Shown here: positions 26,498 through 35,625 of the stretch, one piece after another
How positions within the stretch are numbered: position 1 is the first letter of the stretch
How the letters are laid out: each line of letters starts with the position of its first letter
Source: Desulfocicer vacuolatum DSM 3385
Lineage (GTDB): Bacteria; Desulfobacterota; Desulfobacteria; Desulfobacterales; Desulfobacteraceae
Length of the DNA: 64,000 nucleotides
Direction of reading: 5' to 3'
NCBI RefSeq assembly: GCF_900176365.1
Contig: NZ_FWXY01000003.1
Coordinates: 124,001-188,000 of the forward strand
Position numbers and translations under genes: made by a program
Notes under the pieces: generated by a model
The model's database searches: none
Seen by the model: the letters and a program-made list of their open reading frames with translations, nothing else
What the model was told of the DNA's origin: nothing

Positions 26498-28150
26498 ATG
26501 GAAACGCAAAAAGGCTTAAGGGAGATCACCCTGGGTCAAATTCTTGATGAAACTGTCAAGAAATATCCGGACAATGAAGCCATTGTCTATGTGGACAGAG
26601 ACTTTCGACTCACCTACCGGCAATTTGCCCATGTGGTGGATGAAATGGCAAAGGGCCTCATGGCGCTGGGGGTTAAAAAAGGCGAAAAAGTTGCCGTATG
26701 GGCCACCAACATCCCCTATTGGGTGACCCTGCAATTTGCAACAGCCAAAATAGGGGCCATCCTGTTAACGGTGAACACCAATTATAAAAAGGCTGAACTC
26801 TCCTATCTTCTTGAACAGTCTGAAACGGAAAATCTCTTTCTCATTGACGGCTTCCAGGACACCGATTATGTCAACACCATTTATGAACTGGTACCGGAAC
26901 TGAAAACCCAGCAGCGGGGAAGCATTTCATCAAAAACATTTCCCCACCTGAAAAGAATCTGCTTTCTGGGCCAGGAAAAACACCGGGGCATGTACTCCAT
27001 TCCGGAAATCCGGGGACTGCACACCATGGTATCGGATGAAGAATACCAGGCAAGGCAAGCCTCCTTAAGCCCCCATGATGTGGTAAACATGCAGTACACA
27101 TCCGGCACCACAGGCTTTCCCAAGGGGGTCATGCTCAGCCATTACAACATCGGCAACAACGGATTCTGGATTGGAGAAAACCAGAATTTTTCAGAAAAAG
27201 ACCGCCTGTGCCTGCCTGTGCCCCTGTTCCACTGTTTTGGTTGTGTGCTGGGGGTTCTTGCCTCTGTGACCCATGGCACCTCCATGGTGATTCTGGAAGG
27301 ATTTGATCCCCTGCTGGTCATGGCATCGGTGGAACAGGAAGGCTGCACCGCCCTTTATGGGGTTCCCACCATGTTCATTGCCCTGCTGGAGCACCCCCTG
27401 TTTTCCAAATTTAATTTTTCAACCCTCAGAACCGGTATCATGGCAGGTTCCAACTGTCCGGTGGAAATCATGCGTCAGGTCATTGAAAAAATGAACATGT
27501 CCGAGATCACCATCTGCTACGGCCTCACCGAAGGGTCCCCAGTGATGACCTACACCCGCATCCATGATGAACTCCAGAAACGGGTGGAAACCGTGGGCCA
27601 GGCCCTGCCCCACATTGAAGTTAAAATAATTGACCCGGAAACCGGTGAAACCCTGCCCCCCAATACCCAGGGAGAAGTTTGCTGCCGGGGGTACAACGTC
27701 ATGAAGGGCTACTACAACAACCCCCAAGCCACTGCCGAAGCCGTGGACAAGGATCAATGGCTCCACTCTGGAGATCTTGGGATATTGGACCCCGACGGCT
27801 TTCTATCCATCACCGGGCGTCATAAAGATATGATCATCCGGGGCGGAGAAAATATTTATCCCAAGGAGATTGAAGAATTTCTTTACCGCATGGAAGGTAT
27901 CCAGGATATCCAGGTGGCTGCAGTGCCCAGTGAAAAGTACGGTGAAGAGGTGGGAGCGTTCATCATTCGCAAGCAAGATGCAGACATGGAAGAAAGCGAT
28001 GTAAAGGATTTTTGCAGGGGAAACATCAGTCGGCACAAAATTCCCCGGTATGTCTCCTTTGTGGAGAGCTATCCCATGACCGCCAGCGGTAAAATTCAAA
28101 AATATAAGCTGACGGAAATGTCAAAAACCATCTGGCCGGATAGAAGGTAG
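26498..28150 (+). CDS. AMP-dependent acyl-CoA synthetase
   Basis: Activates a carboxylic (probably fatty) acid to its CoA thioester through an acyl-adenylate. 550 aa from the ATG at 26498 (GGAGA ahead); the longer upstream frame overlaps the cupin gene. Motifs: P-loop [29 protein letters not shown], the hinge and adenylation segment [34 protein letters not shown], and the C-terminal catalytic Lys in [11 protein letters not shown]. The closest group is medium/long-chain FadD-like. Substrate not determinable from sequence. Cotranscribed with and probably regulated by the HTH-cupin protein. Confidence 0.93.
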   Translation: METQKGLREITLGQILDETVKKYPDNEAIVYVDRDFRLTYRQFAHVVDEMAKGLMALGVKKGEKVAVWATNIPYWVTLQFATAKIGAILLTVNTNYKKAELSYLLEQSETENLFLIDGFQDTDYVNTIYELVPELKTQQRGSISSKTFPHLKRICFLGQEKHRGMYSIPEIRGLHTMVSDEEYQARQASLSPHDVVNMQYTSGTTGFPKGVMLSHYNIGNNGFWIGENQNFSEKDRLCLPVPLFHCFGCVLGVLASVTHGTSMVILEGFDPLLVMASVEQEGCTALYGVPTMFIALLEHPLFSKFNFSTLRTGIMAGSNCPVEIMRQVIEKMNMSEITICYGLTEGSPVMTYTRIHDELQKRVETVGQALPHIEVKIIDPETGETLPPNTQGEVCCRGYNVMKGYYNNPQATAEAVDKDQWLHSGDLGILDPDGFLSITGRHKDMIIRGGENIYPKEIEEFLYRMEGIQDIQVAAVPSEKYGEEVGAFIIRKQDADMEESDVKDFCRGNISRHKIPRYVSFVESYPMTASGKIQKYKLTEMSKTIWPDRR

Positions 28151-28171
28151 TCAACGCCCATGATCCACATC

Positions 28172-28339
28172 CTTAGGACCGCAGATGAAATAACTTGAGC
28201 AGAAATAGCGCAGAATTTTGGTTCATCTACAAGGCGCATTAAAGGTTTAATAGCAGGCCTGTTTGGCCTTTGATGCAACGCAGTAGATGGGCCAAAAGGC
28301 AAGCTATTTCGTTCAAGTTATAAAATTTGCGGTCCTTAG
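28172..28339. repeat. element E: 168-bp imperfect palindrome
   Basis: Left arm CTTAGGACCGCAGATGAAAT and onward pairs with the right arm ending ATTTGCGGTCCTTAG; inner arms AACTTGA/TCAAGTT, AGAAATAGC/GCTATTTC and ATCTAC/GTAGAT continue it. It sits directly after the acyl-CoA synthetase gene, before the convergent PilZ-LuxR gene, so it may terminate both. Confidence 0.65.
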
Positions 28340-28468
28340 TGCTGCGAAGAATTAAAACAGGAAGCTTGAAAATTAAACACGGGGGAGGTCTGCCGCCCTC
28401 TTTTTTAAGAAGCTGTCCGGTTTAAGAAGGTACCGTGGGCACTCCCCGGGGAAACTGAGTTATCCACC

Positions 28469-29008
28469 TTACATTGCAAGATGCTTGGCTGCCCACAGCG
28501 CTGCCTGCAGCCTGCCGCTGACATTGATTTTTTGAAAAATATTGTGCAGATGGGTTTTTACGGTGTGGGGGCTTATATACAGTCCATCGGCAATATCGCG
28601 GTTGGAAGCTCCCTGGACAATTTTTTCCAGTATCTCCCGTTCCCGGGGGGTTAAATGAACATTGTGGGACACCGCTTTTTCATCTGCCCCGTACTTAAAA
28701 TCAGCTTCTCCCTGGAAAGAAAAGGCGGCCCCTTTTTCCGTTGACCGCACCACCTTACCCCGGACAGACACCCGGGCACGACTGCCCGGAGGCCCCAGGT
28801 ATCCTAAAGGGATATCAAGGTTTAATTCCATCACCATCCCCACTTCCAGACCACTATTCGACTCCAACAATGCACCAGTGGAAGAGATATCTTTACTGCG
28901 AAGACTCATGATACCCTGGGAATGGCTTTCTCCCTCCACAAACTTCAACTGAACCGGAATCTCAAGATCAAACCGTTCAACAGCCCTTTTATTCTCCATG
29001 GGTTCCAT
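28469..29008 (-). CDS. PilZ-LuxR regulator, candidate c-di-GMP-responsive transcription factor
   Basis: 179 aa from the ATG at 29008, which has AAAGGGGG ahead; an in-frame ATG 29 codons upstream lacks it. The N-terminal ~110 residues form a PilZ domain with the two c-di-GMP contacts present: RAVER (RxxxR) and DISSTG (D/NxSxxG). The C-terminal ~65 residues are a LuxR/FixJ DNA-binding domain (LTPREREILEKIVQGASNRDIADGLYISPHTVKTHLHNIFQKI). A direct PilZ-to-HTH fusion would couple c-di-GMP to transcription. Single gene; its targets are not indicated by the context. Confidence 0.85.
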   Translation of the reverse strand: MEPMENKRAVERFDLEIPVQLKFVEGESHSQGIMSLRSKDISSTGALLESNSGLEVGMVMELNLDIPLGYLGPPGSRARVSVRGKVVRSTEKGAAFSFQGEADFKYGADEKAVSHNVHLTPREREILEKIVQGASNRDIADGLYISPHTVKTHLHNIFQKINVSGRLQAALWAAKHLAM

Positions 29009-29300
29009 GGTTCCCCCTTTGTTATCAATCTCCATACATTGCCACCTGAAAAATGCATTCACCCCATCAATATTCGGGCAACCTCCCGTCTTCACTGAGT
29101 TTGAGAGGCTACATTAAAAAAAGCCCCGGCCGGGAACAACCAAGCCAATAGGTGCAGTGGTAAAACATTTACATTACCATGCCCAACACGTCCAACGCCG
29201 GTATCATGTAACGTCAGTATATTTTAGATGAGCACACAGTACCTGTCAATGTGTGCAGCCATATTTTCAATGTTCATTGCTCAATCATACCTGATTTTGG

Positions 29301-29533
29301 TAAATATTCGACCGGCACTCCATCTTCACCCATTTGGGCCTGCTCACATAGCAAAAGTATGCTACTGAATGGTCAAGGCTAAGATTTGAGACGATAAAGT
29401 TCAAAGATTATTACCCCACGAGATCTTTGAGAATTAATAATCCTAAAATTAAGATTTGACGTTGCACTACGCAGTCTTAACAAAGCAAATATAGAGCACT
29501 GACCGAACATTCACAGACCAAACCGAATATTTA
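29301..29533. repeat. C-family palindrome interrupted by a D-family MITE
   Basis: Ends TAAATATTCG (29301) and CCGAATATTTA (29533) match the C copy at 23977-24103. Its tip sequence TATGCTAC...GCAGTC is split by 29366-29470, leaving CTAC on both sides. The rest of the ~740-bp gap between the PilZ-LuxR and zraR genes shows no gene. Confidence 0.7.
29366..29470. mobile_element. D-family MITE inserted in a C palindrome, CTAC target duplication
   Basis: 101 bp plus one 4-bp duplicate. Right end (inverted) GTAGTGCAACGTCAAATC, left end CTACTGAATGGTCAAGGC, both resembling the 9812-9919 element. CTAC at 29362-29365 and 29467-29470 flanks it; the uninterrupted C copy has a single CTAC at this point. 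No transposase within, so it must be moved in trans. Confidence 0.65.
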
Positions 29534-29747
29534 GGCATCTTTCATACAGCTTCAAAAAAAGTTTACACTTTTTCATCAAATTTTCCCGGAAAATGGCTAC
29601 ATCTGTCTGAAAAGTGTAAGCTGAAAAATGAAACATGCCAATATTTACTGATTTTATTATTATTTGTGTAAAATCTTAAAGATATACACCAACCAACGGG
29701 AATCCCGGGCCCACCGCTATCGGTTTAAACACAAATCGTTTCTAAGG

Positions 29748-31115
29748 CTACGCCTTGCCATATTGTTTCAATTTTTTCAACAGAGTTTTCCGGGTGATAC
29801 CCAGTCTTCGGGCCGCTTCGCTGCGGTTCCCACCCGCCGACGACAGGGTTTGAAGCACTGCCTTTTGCTCCACTTCAACCAGGGGAATATCTCCCACAGA
29901 CAAATGATTCAGCGGCCCGGGATATTCCTCTTTTTCCTGCCCTGCCGAAACAAAGGGAAGATCCCCATGGGTGATATACTGGGATCTGGCCAATACCACA
30001 CATCGCTCCACACAATTCATGAGTTCTCTTACGTTCCCGGGCCAGGAATACCGAATCATGGCATCCATGGCCTCCGGGGCAAACCCCTTGATTTCCCTAT
30101 GATTTTTTTCGGCAAATGATTTTAAAAAATACTGGGCCAGCTCCGGCACATCCTCCCGCCGATCAGCCAGGACTGGAATGGACAGACGTACCACATTGAG
30201 TCGAAAAAAAAGATCTTCACGAAAGGTTCCTCCGGCCACCATCTCTCCAAGGGATCTGTTGGTGGAGGCAATAACCCGCACATCCACCTTTATATTTTTA
30301 TCCCCCCCCACAGGGGTGACCTCCTTTTCCTGGAGCACCCGTAACAGTTTTGCCTGCATGGCAAGGGGCATCTCCCCAATCTCATCCAAAAGAATACTGC
30401 CGCCGTGGGCCTCCCGGAAGCGCCCCTTTCGTTGGCGCTCCGCTCCGGTGAAAGCCCCGCGCTCATGACCGAACAGTTCTGATTCCAGAAGGGTTTCGGT
30501 GATGGCAGCGCAATTGATGCGCACAAAGGGGGCCGCCTTTCGGGGACTGTTGTAATGAACGGCCCCGGCAATGAGTTCCTTGCCCGTGCCGGAAGCCCCT
30601 GTGATGAGAATATTGGCATCGGAAGCTGCCACCATCTCAACGGTGTCCAAAAGGGCGGTCATGGCAGAACTGCGACCAATGATGCGTTCCCGGTTAAACC
30701 CTTTTCCCAGTCGTTGTTTCAGGGTTTCATTCTCCTGTTTCAGATAAATACTCTCCAGTATTCTGGCCATGGTTAATTTTAATTTTTCAAAATCCAGGGG
30801 TTTGGTAAGATAATCACAGGCCCCCTTTTTAAGGGCATCCACAGCGGTTTCCACAGAGGAGTAAGCTGTCATGATCACCACCGGCAACGAAGGATTGTAT
30901 TGATGAATGGCCTCCAGGGCTTCCATGCCGGACATTTTCACCATGCGCATATCCATCAAAACAATATCAAAACCACCCTCTTGAACCTTTTCCACCCCCA
31001 CCATACCATCATCAGCCAGAACAATTTCATACCCCCATCCACTGAGGAGTGTTTTCAACATACTTCGATGCCCGGCATCATCATCCACAACCAGCACCCT
31101 TTTTCTTTCTTTCAT
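29748..31115 (-). CDS. sigma54-dependent response regulator, ZraR/AtoC-like
   Basis: About 455 aa from ATG 31115 (GGTGG ahead; GTG at 31124 possible). Receiver domain with phosphoacceptor Asp in DIVLMDMRM (about residue 54) and conserved Thr/Lys (MTAYSS, LTKPLD); central AAA+ sigma54 domain with Walker A GASGTGKE, the GAFTGA loop that contacts sigma54, and Walker B GGSILLDEIGE; C-terminal Fis-type HTH (GNRSEAARRLGITRKTLLKKLK). The cognate histidine kinase lies 76 bases upstream on the same strand, and a sigma54 promoter before the divergent zraP-like gene is the obvious target. Confidence 0.95.
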   Translation of the reverse strand: MKERKRVLVVDDDAGHRSMLKTLLSGWGYEIVLADDGMVGVEKVQEGGFDIVLMDMRMVKMSGMEALEAIHQYNPSLPVVIMTAYSSVETAVDALKKGACDYLTKPLDFEKLKLTMARILESIYLKQENETLKQRLGKGFNRERIIGRSSAMTALLDTVEMVAASDANILITGASGTGKELIAGAVHYNSPRKAAPFVRINCAAITETLLESELFGHERGAFTGAERQRKGRFREAHGGSILLDEIGEMPLAMQAKLLRVLQEKEVTPVGGDKNIKVDVRVIASTNRSLGEMVAGGTFREDLFFRLNVVRLSIPVLADRREDVPELAQYFLKSFAEKNHREIKGFAPEAMDAMIRYSWPGNVRELMNCVERCVVLARSQYITHGDLPFVSAGQEKEEYPGPLNHLSVGDIPLVEVEQKAVLQTLSSAGGNRSEAARRLGITRKTLLKKLKQYGKA

Positions 31116-31191
31116 ACCACCCACCTGCCATTTTTATTTTCAGCACAACCATATTCCCGCCATTGTTTTGAATGCATAATAGTGATGGTGA

Positions 31192-33045
31192 TCAACACTT
31201 TTTTGCACCCTGGAAATCATCTGCCAGCTTGATAAAAAATTGTGTTCCCCCGGGTGAACTCTCCACCCTAATATCCCCGCCCAACGCTTCCATTGCACGA
31301 TGAACCATGGCAAGCCCCAGGCCAGTCCCATTGGATCGGGTGGTAAAGTAAGGGTCAAATATCTTATCCAGATCATTTTCCAAAATCCCGCGCCCTGTGT
31401 CTGCCACCACAATAATAATTCCCTCCCCGGGGGCGTGGGTCATCGTAACGGACAGCGTTCCTCCGGCATCCATGGCCTGTAAAGCATTTAAATAAAGATT
31501 AAGTAAAACCTGATTCACCCGGTCAGGATCGGTGTTAACCGACACGGTGTCGGCTCTAAAAAACGTTTCCACCGCAATCTGCTTATTTTGCAGATCAGGC
31601 GCAATCAAGCGAAGGGAGTGATCAATGAGTTCCTTTATGTTCACTCGTTTTTTAACCACCGGCACAGGCCTGGCAAACTCCAGAAGCTGGGTAACAGCCC
31701 GGTTCAGTCGTTCCACTTCCTGGATCATTATGCCTGCCACCTCTCTGTCCTGGGGAATTTTTTCATAACGTTCAAAGAACCAGGTGGCAAATCCTTTGAT
31801 GGAGCTTAACGGATTTCTTATTTCATGGGCCACACCGGCGGCCAGTTTCCCCACAGCAGCAAGATGCCGATTCCGATCCACCTCCTTTTTCATGGCAGTT
31901 AATTCCGTTAAATCATGGAAAAGAAATAAATACCCTGAAAGCACCCTGCCCTCACTGAAAATAGATGAAGCCGTCACATCCAAGAGCAGGCTGCGATCCC
32001 CGTGCACCTTACAGGAAATCTCCCCGGCTATCTTCCGGGGCATCTCCCTGGAAACTTTTACAAGTTCTGCCATTTCCGGGGGTAACGCAATCGCCCTCTG
32101 ACTCAAGTGTCCAAGTATTTCCAGGGCAGCATCGTTGCTGGAGGTGATTTCCATATTTTTATCCACGGTGATCAAGCCCGCTGGCATATTGGCAATGACC
32201 TCATCGGAAAAAGCCTTCATCTGGGACAAAGAGGTTCTGGCAGATCGATATCCCTGCAAAGCCACCACACAAACCACGCCCACACCACCCAGGGCAAAAA
32301 AAAGAATGCCCATGAATATGGCATGATTCACAGCCTTGTGCCTGATTTGATCAATTTCCTTCATATTAATGGCCGCAAAAATCACCTGGTGATGCCGTGT
32401 TTTTCTTCCATCTTCCAAGGGGGAAAAATGGGAACGAAACCAATCTATTTTTCCCTGCACGGGAGGTGCATCCTCCCATTTTTCATCAAAATACTCCGGA
32501 GGGGGACAATGGCGGACATTATTTTCATCAAGCACACATCCGGAAGGAGATCCTGGAAGCCTTTTGAGCTTTCCCCTTCGTCGTACCGGCGTGAACTCTT
32601 TGTATACCTCAAAAATATGAATACCCTTTTTTGAGGTGAATTCCCGGTGGAAAAGGGGGGCTTTACCTTTATTAAAAGTCATATCCGGCATTTTTTCATA
32701 TACTTTCCCCACCTTTGTCTCATCACTGTGGGCAAGAATTTTCCCCCCGGGATCGGTGATCATCATATATTCAATTTCAGGCTGTTCCGCAGTTTCCGCA
32801 AGCAGTCGCTGGACCCGTCCCCCCCCCCATCGGGTGGTGATCATCCCGGTGCGGGTTCCCGCTTCAAAGGAACGAATGAGCAAAAGCCCCTTACCTGTTA
32901 GTTTTTCCTTTATTCTACCTTGCTGTTCCCGGATATTATCAATGGTCATCAACACAAAAATGGGAACAAGAATGGCAAAAATCCCCATGATGAGCAAAGG
33001 AGAAAGCCCAGGCAATTCCCGTTTAAACATTTTAAATTTAGTCAT
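31192..33045 (-). CDS. membrane sensor histidine kinase, ZraS-like
   Basis: 617 aa. First membrane helix about residues 15-35, a large periplasmic region (~36-235) with PDC/CACHE-like character (IEYMMITDPGGKILAHSDE) and a His/Cys/Pro-containing stretch VRHCPPPEYFDE, second helix ~240-262, PAS-like domain (IANMPAGLITVDKN), HisKA with AAGVAHEIRNPLSSIKGF (phospho-His) and HATPase_c with N, G1 (VADTGRGILEND) and G2 (NGTGLGLAMV) boxes. It phosphorylates the adjacent response regulator. With the nearby zraP-like gene, metal or envelope stress is the inferred input. Confidence 0.94.
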   Translation of the reverse strand: MTKFKMFKRELPGLSPLLIMGIFAILVPIFVLMTIDNIREQQGRIKEKLTGKGLLLIRSFEAGTRTGMITTRWGGGRVQRLLAETAEQPEIEYMMITDPGGKILAHSDETKVGKVYEKMPDMTFNKGKAPLFHREFTSKKGIHIFEVYKEFTPVRRRGKLKRLPGSPSGCVLDENNVRHCPPPEYFDEKWEDAPPVQGKIDWFRSHFSPLEDGRKTRHHQVIFAAINMKEIDQIRHKAVNHAIFMGILFFALGGVGVVCVVALQGYRSARTSLSQMKAFSDEVIANMPAGLITVDKNMEITSSNDAALEILGHLSQRAIALPPEMAELVKVSREMPRKIAGEISCKVHGDRSLLLDVTASSIFSEGRVLSGYLFLFHDLTELTAMKKEVDRNRHLAAVGKLAAGVAHEIRNPLSSIKGFATWFFERYEKIPQDREVAGIMIQEVERLNRAVTQLLEFARPVPVVKKRVNIKELIDHSLRLIAPDLQNKQIAVETFFRADTVSVNTDPDRVNQVLLNLYLNALQAMDAGGTLSVTMTHAPGEGIIIVVADTGRGILENDLDKIFDPYFTTRSNGTGLGLAMVHRAMEALGGDIRVESSPGGTQFFIKLADDFQGAKKC

Positions 33046-33520
33046 ATTTTCTTACCAGAAATCGTCTTTTACATGGTTAAGCTTCCTGTCGATATTTTGC
33101 TTAACACCCCGGCGGTTGCATCTTTCGGTCCATTCAAGCCCAGTCACTTTAAAATCAAAATTTGACACTATTTTACAGGGGAAATGCCCTATCACCAAAA
33201 TAGACCCATAATTCAACGAACACCAAAAGTTAAGTTATTCAGTTAAATGCAAAATAAATACCTGTGATGGATGAAAATATTATCAAAACAAAAAAACCGT
33301 CACCGGGCATCTGAATACCATTGAATGACACACTCATGCCTGGAACAAGCACCTAAATTGAAAAACATCTGATACGCTACCCTCCATGCCCACCCCCTTA
33401 GTATCGCCTGCTTTTTTAAGCAATAGATTCTGGATATTTTATACCCACCTGGATACACACCCTGGATACTAAATACCCACATCCATTTTCCCAACCCATA
33501 GCAACATTTAAGACCAAACA

Positions 33521-33582
33521 TTAAAAATAACAATGTTTTTCAAATTGTTAAAAATAGCAATACAATCTGGCACATCATTTGC
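33521..33582 (+). promoter_or_regulatory. sigma54 promoter with possible upstream activator site for zraP-like gene
   Basis: TGGCACATCATTTGC at 33568-33582 matches the -24 GG / -12 GC consensus with exact spacing. Just upstream, AACAAT (33529) and ATTGTT (33544), extended by TTAAAAAT on both sides, form an inverted repeat that could bind the neighbouring sigma54 activator. Transcription would begin near 33594, leaving a leader of about 185 bases. Confidence 0.8.
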
Positions 33583-33777
33583 TATTTAAATTCATCAGAA
33601 ACAAATTTATTTTTTGACATCGCTCAAATAAATTTAACTGCCCAAGGAGAATCTTCACCTTCAGTATCTCTCCCTGAACAGTAAAAAAAAATCTTGGAGA
33701 CGATGTAATAAGGCCATGTTTTATTTTTTAACTTATCATTTTTTGAGAAGACAACACTTCAATGCCAAGGAGGCACC

Positions 33778-34308
33778 ATGAAAAAACAGACATTCGTGAT
33801 CACGGCAATTATTTTCACCCTTATGACTATAACGCCACCTGTCTTTGCCGGAAACTACGGAGATCGAAAGCACAAAGGAAATGACAACTGTCCCCGATAC
33901 ATGAAAGGGATCGGACAAAATTGGGCAGCCCTTACCCAGGAACAGCAGGAACAACTCAAGGCCCTGCATCAGAAATTTGTGGATGAAACAGCCACCCAGA
34001 GAGCATCCATGATATCAAAACATGAAGAAATTCGTATTCTCATGGAAACCAGTACACCAAATCGTGATAAACTGATAACTCTGACCAGTGAACTTGCAGA
34101 CGCACAAAAAACGGTCATGGAAAAGGGCATTGATTTGGCTCTTAAAGCCAAAGAAATTGCACCAGATCTTCGTATTCACAAGTTTTTCCGAGGCATGGGA
34201 ATGTTCCCGGGAAAACAGGGGTTCCATGGTCCTAAAAAAATGCGACAACGCTGCCCACAGAAAAAAACTTGTTTCGGCCTATTCGCACCGACCCCTGCCA
34301 GTGAATAA
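33778..34308 (+). CDS. ZraP/Spy-CpxP-like periplasmic stress protein
   Basis: 176 aa with a clear Sec signal (about residues 1-24, cleaved after VFA). The mature part is helical with the LTQEQQEQLKALHQKF motif of the Spy/CpxP/ZraP superfamily, where paired helices form a chaperone-like cradle. The C-terminal end is rich in Gly, Met, His, Lys and Cys (RGMGMFPGKQGFHG, MRQRCPQKKTC), suggesting metal binding as in ZraP. Preceded by AAGGAGG and by a sigma54 promoter. Divergent from the zraS-zraR pair, reproducing the ZraPSR feedback arrangement of enterics. Confidence 0.88.
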   Translation: MKKQTFVITAIIFTLMTITPPVFAGNYGDRKHKGNDNCPRYMKGIGQNWAALTQEQQEQLKALHQKFVDETATQRASMISKHEEIRILMETSTPNRDKLITLTSELADAQKTVMEKGIDLALKAKEIAPDLRIHKFFRGMGMFPGKQGFHGPKKMRQRCPQKKTCFGLFAPTPASE

Positions 34309-34504
34309 AAAAACTTTAACAGATAAAGAACATGCCCGGACAACGGCCATACCTTACCGGACAAAAGTAACGTTTAAAATCAAGCACATAGGAGGACATA
34401 AATGCTTCCCCTACATTCTTAATTCTGTGTAACACCTTAATTTGGCGCTTTTTTCATAAAAAAAAAGCTGACAACAATCCTGTGTAGTAAACGCCTAAAT
34501 ATCC

Positions 34505-34621
34505 AACCGGTTGCAGAAATTGGGTATCCCCCCTTCCTGCCTTTTTTCTGCAACTGGCATTCTGGAAATACAGATGTCCCACTTCCCATAATATTGTGAT
34601 CAAAGCCCACAATATTATGGG
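34505..34621. repeat. pair of hairpins between zraP-like gene and tatD
   Basis: A perfect 14-bp stem CCCATAATATTGTG (34585-34598) / CACAATATTATGGG (34608-34621) with a 9-base loop, preceded by GGTTGCAGAAA / TTTCTGCAACTGG arms (about 34510-34560). The rest of this 440-base gap shows no gene. Confidence 0.55.
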
Positions 34622-34747
34622 ATGCCCTCCTGATTTTTTCCTTGATCCCATAATAATTCTTTTGTACAGTCTGTGTCCTTTGAATTTTACAATGATGATA
34701 AAATTTTGCCAGAGCCATGCCCGAAACAGCATAAAACAGGAGAAAAA

Positions 34748-35539
34748 ATGCGTTTATTTGACAGCCATGCCCACATTGATGACATCAGTTTTAACCAAGA
34801 TTTTAACCAGATCATGGAACGGGCAGACGCGTCAGGCGTCAAAGCTGTCATGGTGGTGGGAATAAACCTTGAAACAGTTCAAAAAGCCATTAAACTTGTG
34901 GAAACACATGCAAACCTGTTTACCTCGGTGGGGGTGCATCCCCATGATGCAAACACCTGCTCCGAGGCGGTGATGTCATCATTAAAGACCCTTGCCTGTC
35001 ATAAAAAGGTAAAAGCCTGGGGAGAAACAGGCCTTGACTTTAACCGAATGCACTCCCCGGTGGATCTCCAGGAAAAATGGTTCATCCGCCAGATTGAAGC
35101 AGCAGATGAAGCCGGTCTTCCCATGATTTTCCACGAGCGGGATTCCCGGGGCAGGCTGCTTGAAATTCTCACAGCCATGGACAATAAAAAACGACAGGGG
35201 GTGATCCACTGCTTCAGCGGTACCCGGGAAGAGATGTTTAAATACCTTGACCTGGGTTACCACATTGGCATCACCGGCATTGTAACCATCCAGAAACGGG
35301 GCCGATATTTAAGAGAACTTGTCCCCCACATTCCCCAGGACAGACTGCTCATTGAAACCGATGCTCCCTACCTCACACCGGCCCCCATGAAAAACAAAAT
35401 CCGCAGAAACGAACCTGCCTTTGTGGCGGCGGTGCTCAATAAAATTGCAGCCATCCGGAATAATGACCCCCATGAACTTGCTGAAACCATCTGGACCAAT
35501 ACTTTAAATCTATACAACATTCATGAACTCCGCGCATAA
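34748..35539 (+). CDS. tatD: TatD family metal-dependent hydrolase/DNase
   Basis: 263 aa from ATG 34748 with AGGAG seven bases ahead (an in-frame upstream start at 34673 is not conserved). Amidohydrolase-fold metal ligands visible: N-terminal DSHAHID, SVGVHPHDA, GETGLDF, FHERDSRG, GVIHCFSG and the C-terminal IETDAPYLTPAPMKNKIRRNEPAFV. Members are 3'-5' exonucleases with DNA repair or proofreading roles. Despite the name it is not part of Tat export; the tatA gene 3 kb away is probably coincidental. Confidence 0.93.
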   Translation: MRLFDSHAHIDDISFNQDFNQIMERADASGVKAVMVVGINLETVQKAIKLVETHANLFTSVGVHPHDANTCSEAVMSSLKTLACHKKVKAWGETGLDFNRMHSPVDLQEKWFIRQIEAADEAGLPMIFHERDSRGRLLEILTAMDNKKRQGVIHCFSGTREEMFKYLDLGYHIGITGIVTIQKRGRYLRELVPHIPQDRLLIETDAPYLTPAPMKNKIRRNEPAFVAAVLNKIAAIRNNDPHELAETIWTNTLNLYNIHELRA

Positions 35540-35540
35540 T

Positions 35541-35604
35541 TATCAGCAGAGCCCCCGACGGACAAGGGAGGCTGACCTGTTGGGCCGTCTACGGTTCCGG
35601 GCCG
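35541..35604 (+). repeat. decayed copy of repeat A
   Basis: ATCAGCAGAGCCCCCGACGG followed by GGGCCGTCTACGGTTCCGGGCC keeps the start and middle of the A hairpin but not its full stem. It fills the gap between tatD and the convergent CoxE-like gene. Confidence 0.5.
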
Positions 35605-35625
35605 AAAAACAAAAGCCTTGATACA

